A stretch of DNA of 64,000 bases from AC-56 sp963702195 (GCA_963702195.1 OY969725.1:2790001-2854000); one strand, 5' to 3'. Shown: positions 8,456 through 16,955, counted from the stretch's first letter. Numbers and translations are program-made. The notes: generated by a model from the letters alone, not told the origin.

Positions 8456-8498
8456 CGGGCCCTTGGCCCGCTTCTGCTCACACACGAAGGCAGAAGCG
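8456..8498 (+). terminator. two adjacent stem-loops after the crotonase-family gene
   Basis: CGGGCC-CTT-GGCCCG forms a 6-bp stem 22 bases after the stop. It is followed directly by a second inverted pair, CGCTTCTGC (8469-8477) and GCAGAAGCG (8490-8498), with a 12-base loop. No T-run follows, as is common in GC-rich actinobacteria, so a terminator role is plausible but not proven. The second stem has the same sequence as two copies around 8.9 kb. Confidence 0.45.
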
Positions 8499-8505
8499 CC
8501 GTAAC

Positions 8506-8793
8506 TCAGCGCTCGGCCCTGACCCGCACCTCTCCGGCGGTGACGTCGGGTGCTCCCTCGATTACGTCCGAAGCGCTCTCCTTGACCCAGTCGGCCGCTC
8601 GACGCGTCGACTCGTCGACGGCCTCTGCTGTCTCCCCGACGGTCACCGAGGTGGCGGTGCCATCGCCGCCGTCGATGACGTAATAGCCGACGAAGCCCTC
8701 GACTGTCTTCACCTGCTGAACGAACTCCTCCTCGACCTTCTTCACGAGGGCGTCGACATCCGAAACTGGGTACTTCCGGACTGCTGCGTGCAT
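8506..8793 (-). CDS. small dimeric alpha/beta-barrel-like protein
   Basis: A 95-residue protein from the ATG at 8793, which has a strong GGAGGAGG site just upstream. The frame is open further upstream but that part looks unrelated. The layout (VSDVDALVKKVEEEF, VEGFVGYYVIDGGDG, SVTVGETAEAVDES) fits the antibiotic-biosynthesis-monooxygenase / YdhR-type ferredoxin-like fold. No catalytic residues are recognised. A similar-sized protein that may share the fold is the next gene on the strand (8996-9310). Confidence 0.65.
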   Translation of the reverse strand: MHAAVRKYPVSDVDALVKKVEEEFVQQVKTVEGFVGYYVIDGGDGTATSVTVGETAEAVDESTRRAADWVKESASDVIEGAPDVTAGEVRVRAER

Positions 8794-8895
8794 ATGCCTC
8801 CTCCGATCGCGTTCGGCGGATCCTAGTGACACGATTGCGATCTCACCCTCGGCTGGGAGCCGACGATGCGTCCCGGCCACCGGTGCCGATTGGAG

Positions 8896-8973
8896 CGCTT
8901 CTGCTTTCACGTGTGTCGCTGACGCTCGACGCAGCGCTCGAGCCAGGAGAGAGCATGATCCAAAGCAGAAGCG
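8896..8973. repeat. 12-bp inverted repeat pair of the CGCTTCTGC type
   Basis: CGCTTCTGCTTT at 8896-8907 is an exact inverted copy of AAAGCAGAAGCG at 8962-8973, with 54 bases between. The core nonamer CGCTTCTGC is the same as in the stem at 8469-8498. It sits between two small genes on the minus strand, upstream of the one starting at 8793. Role unknown. Confidence 0.6.
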
Positions 8974-8995
8974 GCGTCAAAGCTGAAACCCATTT

Positions 8996-9310
8996 TCAAA
9001 GGATGCGTTCGAGGACGAGCATCCTCCGGCTGGACACCAGGTGCTCCAAGTCATCCGCCAAGCCTTGGACCCGTAGCTCCGCTTGTTGCTGCCAGCGGTC
9101 GATGTTGACGATCTCGGCGATCAGCACGTAATCAGCTGATTCAATCGCCTGTCCGGGTACATCCGTCGGCCGCGTCAATCGCCAATCCGGCATCGTGTCC
9201 AGCGAGCCATGGACGATGTCCCGATCGCTGGCCATTAGACGCTCAAACTCCTCGGCTAGCTCCGGCGAGCGCAGGTGAAACCACATGACCAGTGTGGCCG
9301 CGGCCGGCAT
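8996..9310 (-). CDS. hypothetical protein, possible ABM-like fold
   Basis: A 104-residue protein with a strand-helix opening (LVMWFHLRSPELAEEFERLM). It has a central DADYVLIAEIV-like strand (SADYVLIAEIVNIDRW) and a helical C-terminus (GLADDLEHLVSSRRMLVLERIL). I do not recognise a family with certainty; the alternation would suit a ferredoxin-like dimeric alpha/beta barrel. The first in-frame start is used; an internal ATG eight codons in is possible. GC and codon use are slightly lower than in neighbouring genes. Confidence 0.55.
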   Translation of the reverse strand: MPAAATLVMWFHLRSPELAEEFERLMASDRDIVHGSLDTMPDWRLTRPTDVPGQAIESADYVLIAEIVNIDRWQQQAELRVQGLADDLEHLVSSRRMLVLERIL

Positions 9311-9388
9311 CGACAGAGCGTAACTCTGCAGAGCACAGTTTGCGAGCCGCGAGATGGCCGCTAAGACGAGAAGAGGGACTGAAGCCTC

Positions 9389-10516
9389 CTACTTGCCCAA
9401 CGCGGCCCGCAGCCGCAGCACACGGTTCACGGACCGCTCGGCCTGAGCGCGGTTCAGCTTCCCTGACTTGAGCTGCTTCTGAAGCGCCTGACCGGCCTTC
9501 GCCGCGTCGCCGGCGTCGCTGTAGAGCAGCAGGTCGGTGCCCGCCCTGGCCGCGCCCACCCCGACGGACACCGGGCCGCCAAAGTGAGCGACCGACGGGG
9601 TCTCCAATGCGTCCGTGATCGAGACACCCTTGAAGCCGATCCGACGGCGAAGCTCGCCCGTGGCGATCTTCTTGGTCGCGATGGCGGGTCGGTGCGAGAA
9701 GTGCGTGTAGACGGCGGTGCTCAGCATCACCATGTCTCCACCCTTCTCGGCAAACGGGCCGTACGGAGCTTCGTCGACCTTGCGCAGCTTCGACCGGGAG
9801 AGCTTGATCTTCTGGACTGCGCTGTCCGTGTTCTTCTTCGCCGCACCCAGCCCCGGGAAGTGCTTGCCGGTCGCTGCGACACCGTTGTCCTGCATGGCGC
9901 TCGCGAGGGGAACGGCCGTGTCGATCACCCGGCCGGCCTTGGCGCCGAAGCTTCGGTGCTCGGCGCGAATGAAGCTCCCACGGCGGCCCACGTCCAGAAC
10001 GGGTGCCAGGTTCACGTTCAGGCCCACGGCCTCGAGGTTGCCCGCCGTCTTCGTCCCCTGGCGGCGGCTGTAGCGCTTGCCCCGCTTGCCCATCTCCTGC
10101 GCCGACGCGTTCGGCGGCCCCGGGAGGCGCTTCACGAGCCCGCCCTCCTGGTCGATCATGATCAGCAGCGGGCTGCGCAGGTGTCGCGGGCGCCTGATCG
10201 CCTGGAGCCTGCCGATCAGGCGCCGCGCGTGACGCTTCGACCCGAGGTTCTCGCTGAAGAGGACCACGCCCGCCAGCTTCCCCTGACCGATCATGCGCTT
10301 GACCCGTTGCGGTGGGCTTTCCCCCTTGAAGCCCGTGATCAGGCGCTGGCCCGCCAGCTCCGTCGCGGAGAGCTTCTCAGCGCGCGAATCGCGCTTGGTG
10401 GTGCCGTCCGCCAGCGCAACCCAGAGAGCAACTCCGATTCCCGCCACCACGAAGATGGCGGTGATGCGTCGCCTCCAGAACGTGAGCTTCCCCGGCAACT
10501 TCGCCATCGTACGCAT
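9389..10516 (-). CDS. glycoside hydrolase family 3 (beta-N-acetylhexosaminidase-like)
   Basis: A protein of about 375 residues with one N-terminal hydrophobic anchor (ITAIFVVAGIGVALWVAL). It is followed by a TIM-barrel with the GH3 hallmarks: GVVLFSENL, LLIMIDQEGG, NLAPVLDV, the KHFPGLG His and GVSITDALETP containing the likely nucleophile Asp. This is the NagZ-type layout that removes terminal GlcNAc from muropeptides or chitobiose. The anchor places it outside the membrane, unlike cytosolic NagZ. The ATG at 10516 or 10507 is preferred to the first possible start at 10588, which would leave 11 bases to bioB. Confidence 0.85.
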   Translation of the reverse strand: MRTMAKLPGKLTFWRRRITAIFVVAGIGVALWVALADGTTKRDSRAEKLSATELAGQRLITGFKGESPPQRVKRMIGQGKLAGVVLFSENLGSKRHARRLIGRLQAIRRPRHLRSPLLIMIDQEGGLVKRLPGPPNASAQEMGKRGKRYSRRQGTKTAGNLEAVGLNVNLAPVLDVGRRGSFIRAEHRSFGAKAGRVIDTAVPLASAMQDNGVAATGKHFPGLGAAKKNTDSAVQKIKLSRSKLRKVDEAPYGPFAEKGGDMVMLSTAVYTHFSHRPAIATKKIATGELRRRIGFKGVSITDALETPSVAHFGGPVSVGVGAARAGTDLLLYSDAGDAAKAGQALQKQLKSGKLNRAQAERSVNRVLRLRAALGK

Positions 10517-10599
10517 CAGGCCGTCCGAGGCGATTCCTAGCCTTCGCACGTGCCTGTCACCGGGGCCGTCGAGCCGACCTTCAGCCACACCGCCCTCGA

Positions 10600-11757
10600 A
10601 TGCCGCCGCTGATCACGTTCGAGGAGGCCATGGAGCTCGCCGCGATCTCCACCCACGAGGAGATCGCCGAGCTGGTCGAGCGCGCCTGGGAGGTGCGCAC
10701 CGAGCGCTTCGGAGACTCGACCGACATGTGCTCGCTCGTCAATGCCAAGTCGGGCGGCTGCGCGGAGGACTGCGGGTTCTGCGCCCAGTCCCGCTACGCC
10801 GAGGCCGACACGCCCATGCACGCGATGATGGAGCCGGACCAGATCCTCGAGCACGCCAAGGCCGCCGAGGCCGCGGGCGCGCATCGCTTCTGCATGGTCA
10901 CGCAGGGCCAGGGGCTGTCCCGGCGGGACTTCGAGAAGATCCTGGAGGGGGCGCGGCTCGTCTCCGCGAACACCAACCTCAAGCGCTGCGTCTCGGTCGG
11001 CCACATGTCCGCCGAGCGCGCCAAGCGCCTTGCCGACGCGGGCGTGCAGCGCGTCCACCACAACGTCGAGACCGCGAGCTCCTACTACCCGGAGGTCTCC
11101 ACCACGGTCCGTTATGAGGGCCGCATCCGCACGATCGACGCGGTCAAGGAGGCCGGCCTCGAGAGTTGCGTGGGCGGAATCCTCAACCTCGGCGAGACGC
11201 CCCGCCAGCGCGTGGAGATGGCCTTCGAGCTGGCCGAGATCGATCCCACCTCCGTGCCGATCAACCTGCTCAACCCCAGGACGGGCACGAAGTTCGGCGA
11301 CCGCCCGCTGATGGACCCGTGGGAGGTCGTGAAGTGGGTTGCGATCTTCCGCCTGATCCTGCCCGACGCCCTGTTCCGCCTCTGCGGCGGGCGGGTGGAG
11401 AACCTGGACGAGCTCCAGCCCCTCGCCGTCAAGGCCGGGCTCAACGGCGTGATGATGGGCAACTTCCTGACCACGCTGGGAGCCGAGCCCGCCGACGACC
11501 GCGCGATGTTCGAGGAACTGGGGCTGAACGTCGCCCGCCAGCCCGACAACGGATCGAACCCGCGCCCCGACAACCGCTCCGGCCATCTCGCGGGCGAGTC
11601 GCCGAGAACCCCGATGGAGGAGCTCGTCGACAGCCAGGCCGAGGCGCCGTTCTGGGACCCGTCCACGCAACTCCGCGTGATCAAGAAGAAGCAGAAGCCG
11701 CCGCCCTACCCCGAGGCTGATCGGGAGACCGCCCAGCCGGCGGGCTGGGGGGATTGA
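10600..11757 (+). CDS. bioB: biotin synthase
   Basis: A 385-residue radical-SAM enzyme that inserts sulfur into dethiobiotin, the last step of biotin synthesis. The Cys triad for the [4Fe-4S] cluster is in GGCAEDCGFCAQSRYAE. Further conserved parts are RFCMVTQGQG, the Cys in NLKRCVSVG, HNVETASSYYPEV and GNFLTT. The enzyme is slightly longer than E. coli BioB because of a C-terminal tail rich in charged residues and Pro. It is the first gene of a bioB-bioF-bioD operon, with 13 bases to bioF. Confidence 0.97.
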   Translation: MPPLITFEEAMELAAISTHEEIAELVERAWEVRTERFGDSTDMCSLVNAKSGGCAEDCGFCAQSRYAEADTPMHAMMEPDQILEHAKAAEAAGAHRFCMVTQGQGLSRRDFEKILEGARLVSANTNLKRCVSVGHMSAERAKRLADAGVQRVHHNVETASSYYPEVSTTVRYEGRIRTIDAVKEAGLESCVGGILNLGETPRQRVEMAFELAEIDPTSVPINLLNPRTGTKFGDRPLMDPWEVVKWVAIFRLILPDALFRLCGGRVENLDELQPLAVKAGLNGVMMGNFLTTLGAEPADDRAMFEELGLNVARQPDNGSNPRPDNRSGHLAGESPRTPMEELVDSQAEAPFWDPSTQLRVIKKKQKPPPYPEADRETAQPAGWGD

Positions 11758-11770
11758 CCCTCCGGGCGCG

Positions 11771-12991
11771 ATGAGCGACGTCGGCGAGCGCCTCGACGAC
11801 CTTCGCTCGGCGGGCCTGCATCGCCGCCTCCGGCTGATCGAGAGCCCGCAGGGCCCGCGGGTGACGCTCGACGGCACCGAGGTCCTGCTGCTCTGCTCCA
11901 ACAACTACCTCGGCCTCGCCGACCACCCCCGCGTCCGCCAGGCGGCCGCCGATGCCGCCGAGCGCTTCGGCGCCGGCGCCGGAGCGTCGCGCCTGATCTC
12001 GGGGAACATGTCGCTCCACGACCGCCTCGAGAAGCGCCTCGCCGCGTTCACGGGCTACGAGGCCGCGCTCCTGTTCGGGTCCGGGTACCTCGCGAACCTC
12101 GGCACGGTCTCGGCCCTAGCCGGCCGCGGGCAGGTCGTCTGCTCGGACGAGCTGAACCATGCGAGCCTCATCGACGGGTGCCGGATCTCGCGGGCCGAGC
12201 GCTTCGTCTACCGGCATCGGGACGTCGAGCACCTCGCGTGGGGCCTTCGCAAGGCGGGCGACCGCGCGTCCCTCATCGTCACCGACTCGATCTTCTCGAT
12301 GGACGGCGACGTGGCGCCGATCGCAGAGCTCCTCGAGCTCGCGCGCCGGCACGGCTGCCGCCTGCTCGTCGACGAGGCCCACGCCATCGGCTCGCTGGGG
12401 CCGGAAGGTCGCGGCGCCGTCGCCGAGGCCGGGCTCTCCGGCGAGGTGGACGTCGTCGTCGGCACGCTGGGCAAGACGCTCGGCAGCTACGGCGCCTACG
12501 TGTGCGCGAGCTCGGAGATCGTCGAGCTCCTGATCAACGTGGCGAGGCCCTTCATCTTCTCCACCGGCCTGCCGCCCCCCACGGTCGGGGCCGGGATCGC
12601 CGCGCTGGCGATGCTCGACGGCCAGCCGGGAATGGTCGAGCACCTGCGGCGAAACTCGGCGACCCTGCGCGAGGCGCTCCTCGAGCAGGGCCTCGACGCC
12701 GGGCCGTCACGCACTCAGATCATCCCGGTTGTCGTCGGCGATGCCGAGCAGGCCATGGCGCTCTGCGAGCGCACGCTGGAGGGCCGCGTGTTCGCCCAGG
12801 CCATCCGCCCCCCCACGGTTCCACCCGGAACGTCGCGCCTGCGCCTCTCGGTGATGGCGAACCACCGGCAGAACGACCTCTGCGCGGCGGCCCGGGTGAT
12901 CGCGAGGGCGGCCGGCGAGCTCGGGATCGCTCAGGCCGGCGCGCGGGCGGAGCCGGGCCCGGCGCCGGCGCGGCTCCGCAGGGCCGCCTGA
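11771..12991 (+). CDS. bioF: 8-amino-7-oxononanoate synthase
   Basis: A 406-residue PLP enzyme of the alpha-oxoamine synthase family that joins pimeloyl-thioester and alanine. It shows LLCSNNYLGLADHP, SRLISGNMSLHDRLE, the cofactor Asp-His pair in VDEAHAIGSLG and the Schiff-base Lys in GTLGKTLGSYGAYV. The family includes Kbl and HemA-like synthases, but the position between bioB and bioD supports BioF. The C-terminal tail after residue 385 (RAEPGPAPARLRRAA) is an extension. Confidence 0.95.
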   Translation: MSDVGERLDDLRSAGLHRRLRLIESPQGPRVTLDGTEVLLLCSNNYLGLADHPRVRQAAADAAERFGAGAGASRLISGNMSLHDRLEKRLAAFTGYEAALLFGSGYLANLGTVSALAGRGQVVCSDELNHASLIDGCRISRAERFVYRHRDVEHLAWGLRKAGDRASLIVTDSIFSMDGDVAPIAELLELARRHGCRLLVDEAHAIGSLGPEGRGAVAEAGLSGEVDVVVGTLGKTLGSYGAYVCASSEIVELLINVARPFIFSTGLPPPTVGAGIAALAMLDGQPGMVEHLRRNSATLREALLEQGLDAGPSRTQIIPVVVGDAEQAMALCERTLEGRVFAQAIRPPTVPPGTSRLRLSVMANHRQNDLCAAARVIARAAGELGIAQAGARAEPGPAPARLRRAA

Positions 12992-12997
12992 ATCCGC

Positions 12998-13648
12998 TTG
13001 CGCGGCGTCTTCGTCACCGGCACCGGCACCGAGGTCGGCAAGACCATGGTGGCCGCCGTGATCGCCCACACCCACGCCGCGGCCGGCGAGCGGGTCGCGG
13101 TGTTCAAGCCGGCCGTAAGCGGGCTCTCCGAGGGCGGCGAGCCGGACCATGCTCTGCTTCGCCGTGCCTCGGGCTCGGATCAGTCCGACGACGAGATCGC
13201 CCCCTACCGCTACGACCCGCCCGTCTCGCCGCACCTGGGGGCGGAGCTGGACGGCGAGCGCATCGAGCCCGGGCGCCTGGTCGACGCCGCGCACGCCGCG
13301 GCGGAGCAGGGTGACTTCCTCGTGTCCGAAGGCGTCGGCGGGCTCCTCGTCCCGTTGACCCTGGGCTACCTGGTGCGCGACCTGGCCAGGGAGCTCGCGC
13401 TCGCGCTCGCGATCGCCGCCTCGCCGGGGCTCGGCACCATCAACCACACCCTGATGACCATCGAGGCGGCGAGGGCCGTGGGCCTCGAAGTGGCCGCGGT
13501 CGTCCTGACGCCATGGCCGCACGATCCGTCAGCGGTGGAGAGCTCGAATCGCGAGGCGATCGAGCGGCTCGGCGCGGTCAGGGTCGAGACGCTGGCGAGG
13601 ATCGACCCCGCCGACCCCGCTGGGTGGCCGACTCTGAGCCTGCCCTAG
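12998..13648 (+). CDS. bioD: dethiobiotin synthase
   Basis: A 216-residue protein starting with TTG, 6 bases after bioF. The P-loop is GTGTEVGKT at residues 8-16, followed by VFKPAVSGL. The product-binding EGVGGLLVPL block is present. It closes the ureido ring of dethiobiotin from 7,8-diaminopelargonate, CO2 and ATP. Its TAG stop is part of the CCTAGG that an IS481-type element duplicated on insertion, so the reading frame survived the insertion intact. The gene making its substrate (bioA) is 7.4 kb away. Confidence 0.95.
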   Translation: MRGVFVTGTGTEVGKTMVAAVIAHTHAAAGERVAVFKPAVSGLSEGGEPDHALLRRASGSDQSDDEIAPYRYDPPVSPHLGAELDGERIEPGRLVDAAHAAAEQGDFLVSEGVGGLLVPLTLGYLVRDLARELALALAIAASPGLGTINHTLMTIEAARAVGLEVAAVVLTPWPHDPSAVESSNREAIERLGAVRVETLARIDPADPAGWPTLSLP

Positions 13649-13649
13649 G
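13644..13649. repeat. left target-site duplication CCTAGG
   Basis: The six bases flanking the left end of the IS481-type element are CCTAGG, identical to 14691-14696 on the other side. The palindrome matches the NCTAGN target preference known for IS481-group elements. It contains the bioD stop on the plus strand and the transposase stop on the minus strand. Confidence 0.9.
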
Positions 13650-14601
13650 TGTAAGAACCAGCCACGTTGTTCAGCTCGGCGAGGCGAGCGCCGGGCGGCC
13701 TCTTGCTGAGGGAGCCATGTGGTCGACGCCAGTTATAGAACTCGAGCCAGCCGGATAGCGCCGCGGTGCGCTCGGTCGAGTTGCGGTAGATCGCCCCGTA
13801 TGCCCAGCCGCCGAGCAGGGTGCGGATGAAGCGCTCGGCCTTGCCGTTGGTCCGCGGCCGGTAGGGGCGGGTGCGGATGTGGCGGATGCGAAGCGCCCGG
13901 CAGGCGATCGCGTGCGCGGTCGAGCGATAGGCGGAGCCGTTGTCGGTCATCAGCCGCTCGACGGTGATCCCGTGGGCGGCGTAGAGGCGCAGGGCGCGCC
14001 TCAGGAAGCCGATCGCCGTGCCTCGCCTTCTCGATCCCCCAGGACCTCGACGTAGGCGAGCCTCGTCGCGTCGTCGACGCAGACGTGGACGAACTCCCAG
14101 CCCGAGCCCCGGTGCCGACTCGCCTTGCGGCGCGAGTCGGTCACCCGATGGCGACGTCTTGATCCGCCCCAACTTCTTGACGTCAGATGTGGACGAGCTC
14201 GCCGAGACGCTTGCGCTCGTAGCGGTTCGGCGGCTCGAGCGGCTCCAGGCGGCTGGGCTTGCGAGCCCGATTCGATCGAGGATTGCTCCGACGGTCGAGA
14301 TCGCCATCCCGAGGACGAAGGCGATCTCGGGCCCGGTGAGGCGCAGGCGCCGCAGCGCCGCGACCACCTCGACCCGCGCCTCCGGGGTGCGGTGGGGGAT
14401 CGACTTCGGGGCCGAGGAACGGTCCTCGGGCCCGCCTGCCCTCGGCCAGGTAGCGATCGACCCACTTGCGGCAGGTTCGCTCGCTCACTCCGGCGGCCTA
14501 CGGCCGCGGCTGCGTAAGCGACCACTCCTCATCGACTACCCGCCGGCGGGCATGACGGGCCTGCCCTTCGGGCCGAGCTTGGCGTTAGCGTGGCTCTTCA
14601 T
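13645..14601 (-). pseudogene. IS481-family transposase, frameshifted
   Basis: It begins at an ATG (14601) behind AAGGAGGAG with MKSHANAKLGPKGR, then needs several frame changes. In order, the readable pieces are SERTCRKWVDRYLAEG, LTGPEIAFVLGMAIS (helix-turn-helix), RYERKRLGELVHI, DVKKLGRIK, GWEFVHVCVDDATRLAYVEV (first catalytic Asp), VERLMTDNGSAYRS (second Asp) and TNGKAERFIRT (catalytic Glu). Each matches the rve/DDE layout of IS481 transposases. At least five frameshifts or stops are needed to join them. The final codons read through the terminal repeat, and the TAG stop lies in the flanking target duplication. Confidence 0.9.
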
Positions 14602-14690
14602 CCGGTCTCCTCCTTGGTGCTGGGTGGCTAATGGACACCCCCAGAGAGCCGCCAAGGAGGCCCGGATGAACAACGTGGTTAGGAACTACA
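13650..14690 (-). mobile_element. IS481-family insertion sequence, decayed
   Basis: A 1041-bp element bounded by imperfect 24-bp terminal inverted repeats (13650-13673 and 14667-14690; 18 of 24 match, with the inner 12 bases CCACGTTGTTCA exact). The ends are TGT...ACA. It is flanked by a 6-bp CCTAGG duplication. Size, ends, target and transposase type all fit the IS481 family. The transposase frame is broken several times, so this copy is not autonomous. It lies between bioD and the MFS exporter gene. Confidence 0.93.
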
Positions 14691-14696
14691 CCTAGG
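14691..14696. repeat. right target-site duplication CCTAGG
   Basis: CCTAGG directly follows the right ACA end of the element and equals the left flank at 13644-13649. Joining the two flanks at one copy restores a continuous bioD 3' end (GCCCTAGGGCGG). Confidence 0.9.
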
Positions 14697-14800
14697 GCGG
14701 CTCCTCCTCTCGCACCCAGGTGGGCTCACGCTGCCGGTGGTCGTGCGCGTTGAGAGGGTTCCGGCGATGGATGGCCCGACGAGAGGCGAGAGGGGGCGGG

Positions 14801-16408
14801 CTAGGAGCTGGCGACGCTGTGCTCGCCGGTGGCCAGCTCGGCGGCGGGAGTGACACCGCCCGCCGGTGCCTCGGTCTCATGCCCCTGCCCGGAGCGGATC
14901 AGGGCGATCGCGGCGATCACGCCTGCCACCACGACCGCCACGGCCACCTTCATGGAGGTCGCGAACGCATTGATGAAGGCGTCGCGTGAGGCGGACGCGA
15001 TCTGCGCGGCCTCCGCATGGCTAACGCCGGTGGGGATCGTGGAGACGCCTCCGCCGAGGCCGTGAGCGATGTCGCTGCGCTGGCCCGCGGTCAGGCCCGT
15101 GCCCGCCAGCGAGGAGGCGAGGTCGGAGCGCGCCGCCGCCTGGAAGACCGCGCCGATGACGGCGATGCCGAGCGTGCCGCCGATCATCCGGTTCATCGAC
15201 AGGATGCCCGAGGCGATGCCGGCCTTGGCATCGGCGACGGCGTTCATCGCCGCGGTCGACATCGGCGACATGACCAGGGCCATGCCGATGCCCATGAGGA
15301 TGAACGACGGGAAGAGGTCGCTGTAGGTGGTCGACGGATCGATCTGCGTCAGCCACACCAGGGCCCCAGCGACGAGCGTCAGCCCAACGGCCATCGGGAG
15401 GCGCGCGCCGATCTTGTCGGTCAGCCGGCCCGCCATCGGCGCGATGAGGACGATCATCAGCGTCGCCGGCAGGAACCTGATGCCCGCCTGAAGCGGCGAG
15501 TACCCGAGGATGTTCTGCATGTAGAGGGCGACGAAGAAGAACTGGGCCATCATCGCGAAGGTCACGATGAGCGCGATGATGTTCGAGCCAACGAAGTTGC
15601 GACTGCCGAAGAGCGGGAACTCCACCATCGGCGATGAGACCCGCCGCTCGACGAGGATGAAGCCGGCAAGCAGGGCGACGGAGCCGCCGAAGAGGGCGAG
15701 GATCGATGGTGATGCCCAGCCCCAGGAGTTGCCTTCGATCAGCGCGAGGACGAGTGCCGTCAGGGCACCGGTGAGCGTGGCGACGCCGACGTAGTCGACC
15801 TGGCGGCCGACCGTCTCGTCCCGCGACTCGCGGACCGCGAATAGCGTGGCCACCACGGCGCCGATGCCGACGGGCAGGTTGATGAAGAAGATCGCCCGCC
15901 ACGAGACCGCCTCGGTGAGGAACCCGCCGAGCACCGGGCCGATCGCGAGCGCCAGGGCTGAGACGCCGGCCCAGGTGCCGATGGCCTTGCCTCGCTCGGC
16001 GGGCGGGAAGGCGTTGGTGACGATCGAGAGCGTCGCGGGCATCATCAGCGCGCCGCCGATCCCCTGGACCACGCGGCTTCCGACCAGCCACGTCGTGTCG
16101 GGCGCGAAGCCCGCGGTGGCCGAAGAGACCGAGAAGAGCACGACACCGATCAGGAACGTGAAGCGCCGTCCAAAGATGTCGCCGAGCCGGCCGCCGGTCG
16201 CGAGGAAGACGGCGAACGCCAGCGTGTAGCCGTTGACGATCCACTCGAGGCTCGAGAGGCTCGAGTGCAGATCGCGCTCGATCGACGGCAGCGCCACGTT
16301 GACGACCGTGTTGTCGAGCATGAGCATGAACAGCGCGAAGCACATCGCGCCGAGCGTCCACCACTTGCGGTTGGCGTCGGTGATCAGGCGAGCCTGATGT
16401 CGGGTCAT
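14801..16408 (-). CDS. DHA2-family MFS drug exporter (EmrB/QacA type)
   Basis: A 535-residue membrane protein with about 14 hydrophobic helices. Markers are LDNTVVNVALPSI (helix 1 motif of the 14-TMS group), GGRLGDIFGRR (motif A) and ALAIGPVLGGFL (antiporter motif C). It would expel drugs or organic compounds in exchange for protons. Its ATG overlaps the stop of the MarR gene by four bases (ATGA), so the regulator and exporter form one coupled operon. The C-terminal 25 residues are hydrophilic. Confidence 0.93.
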   Translation of the reverse strand: MTRHQARLITDANRKWWTLGAMCFALFMLMLDNTVVNVALPSIERDLHSSLSSLEWIVNGYTLAFAVFLATGGRLGDIFGRRFTFLIGVVLFSVSSATAGFAPDTTWLVGSRVVQGIGGALMMPATLSIVTNAFPPAERGKAIGTWAGVSALALAIGPVLGGFLTEAVSWRAIFFINLPVGIGAVVATLFAVRESRDETVGRQVDYVGVATLTGALTALVLALIEGNSWGWASPSILALFGGSVALLAGFILVERRVSSPMVEFPLFGSRNFVGSNIIALIVTFAMMAQFFFVALYMQNILGYSPLQAGIRFLPATLMIVLIAPMAGRLTDKIGARLPMAVGLTLVAGALVWLTQIDPSTTYSDLFPSFILMGIGMALVMSPMSTAAMNAVADAKAGIASGILSMNRMIGGTLGIAVIGAVFQAAARSDLASSLAGTGLTAGQRSDIAHGLGGGVSTIPTGVSHAEAAQIASASRDAFINAFATSMKVAVAVVVAGVIAAIALIRSGQGHETEAPAGGVTPAAELATGEHSVASS

Positions 16409-16917
16409 GAGCTCATCTCCTCGAGCTCCTTGGCCGCTGCCTCGAGCTCCTCGCGCCCCAGTACCTCCTCGAGCGCGGAATTCAGCTTGCGGCGCTGGAC
16501 CGCGGTCATGCTCGCCGCCAGAGCCTCCATGTCGGCCATGCGGGCGGCGACGATCTCGCCGGCCAGGCGACGCCCCTTGTCGGTGATCGACAGTCGCCGC
16601 ACGCGGCGGTCCTCGGCGTCCTCGACGCGCGAGACCAAGCGGTTGCGGACGAGGCCGTCCACGGCGCGGCTGACCGAGGGCAGCGACACTTCGAGCCGCT
16701 CGGCGATGTCACGTCCCGCGTAGGGCTGCTCGCCCTCGGGGCCGGCGAGCATCAGAAGCGCTTTGACCTGGGTGAGCGTGAGACCGCTCTCCTCCATCTT
16801 TCGGAGGTGCTCACCACCCGAGAAGATGAACACGTGACGCAGGAACGCCCCGATGCGGGCCGCAGTCTCGCGGAGCTCGGAGGAATTCTCTCTCGCCTTC
16901 GCCTGTGGCGTGGTCAC
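16405..16917 (-). CDS. MarR-family transcriptional regulator
   Basis: About 170 residues. The winged helix is clear: LTLTQVKALLML, then DIAERLEVSLPSVSRAVDGLVRNRLVSR (recognition helix) and the wing EDAEDRRVRRLSITDKGRRLA with the DxRxxR signature. A start at GTG 16917 or 16926 is preferred. The frame is open to 16950, but that would put the start codon inside the palindromic operator. It very likely represses itself and the coupled MFS gene, and is released by a small phenolic or drug ligand; the ligand is unknown. Confidence 0.88.
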   Translation of the reverse strand: MTTPQAKARENSSELRETAARIGAFLRHVFIFSGGEHLRKMEESGLTLTQVKALLMLAGPEGEQPYAGRDIAERLEVSLPSVSRAVDGLVRNRLVSRVEDAEDRRVRRLSITDKGRRLAGEIVAARMADMEALAASMTAVQRRKLNSALEEVLGREELEAAAKELEEMSS

Positions 16918-16931
16918 GCTTGGCACCGGCC

Positions 16932-16955
16932 AATAGTTGCACAAGTGCAACTATT
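16932..16955. promoter_or_regulatory. perfect palindromic operator, probable MarR site
   Basis: AATAGTTGCAC-AA-GTGCAACTATT is an exact 11-bp inverted repeat around two central bases. It lies 15 bases upstream of the MarR-gene GTG at 16917. The TTGCAC/GTGCAA halves are like many MarR-family operators. It is AT-rich amid GC-rich DNA and lies between divergent genes, so it could control both. Confidence 0.8.

Noticed and set aside
12178..13314. Long open frame within bioF and bioD in another frame
   Set aside because: Arg/Gly/Pro-dominated composition typical of off-frame reading of GC-rich DNA; the bio genes explain the sequence.
14018..14695. Plus-strand open frame inside the IS element
   Set aside because: It is the shadow of the minus-strand transposase, whose conserved catalytic segments are clear.
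16918..16950. MarR start at TTG 16950
   Set aside because: The codon lies within the palindromic operator and adds residues not part of the MarR fold.
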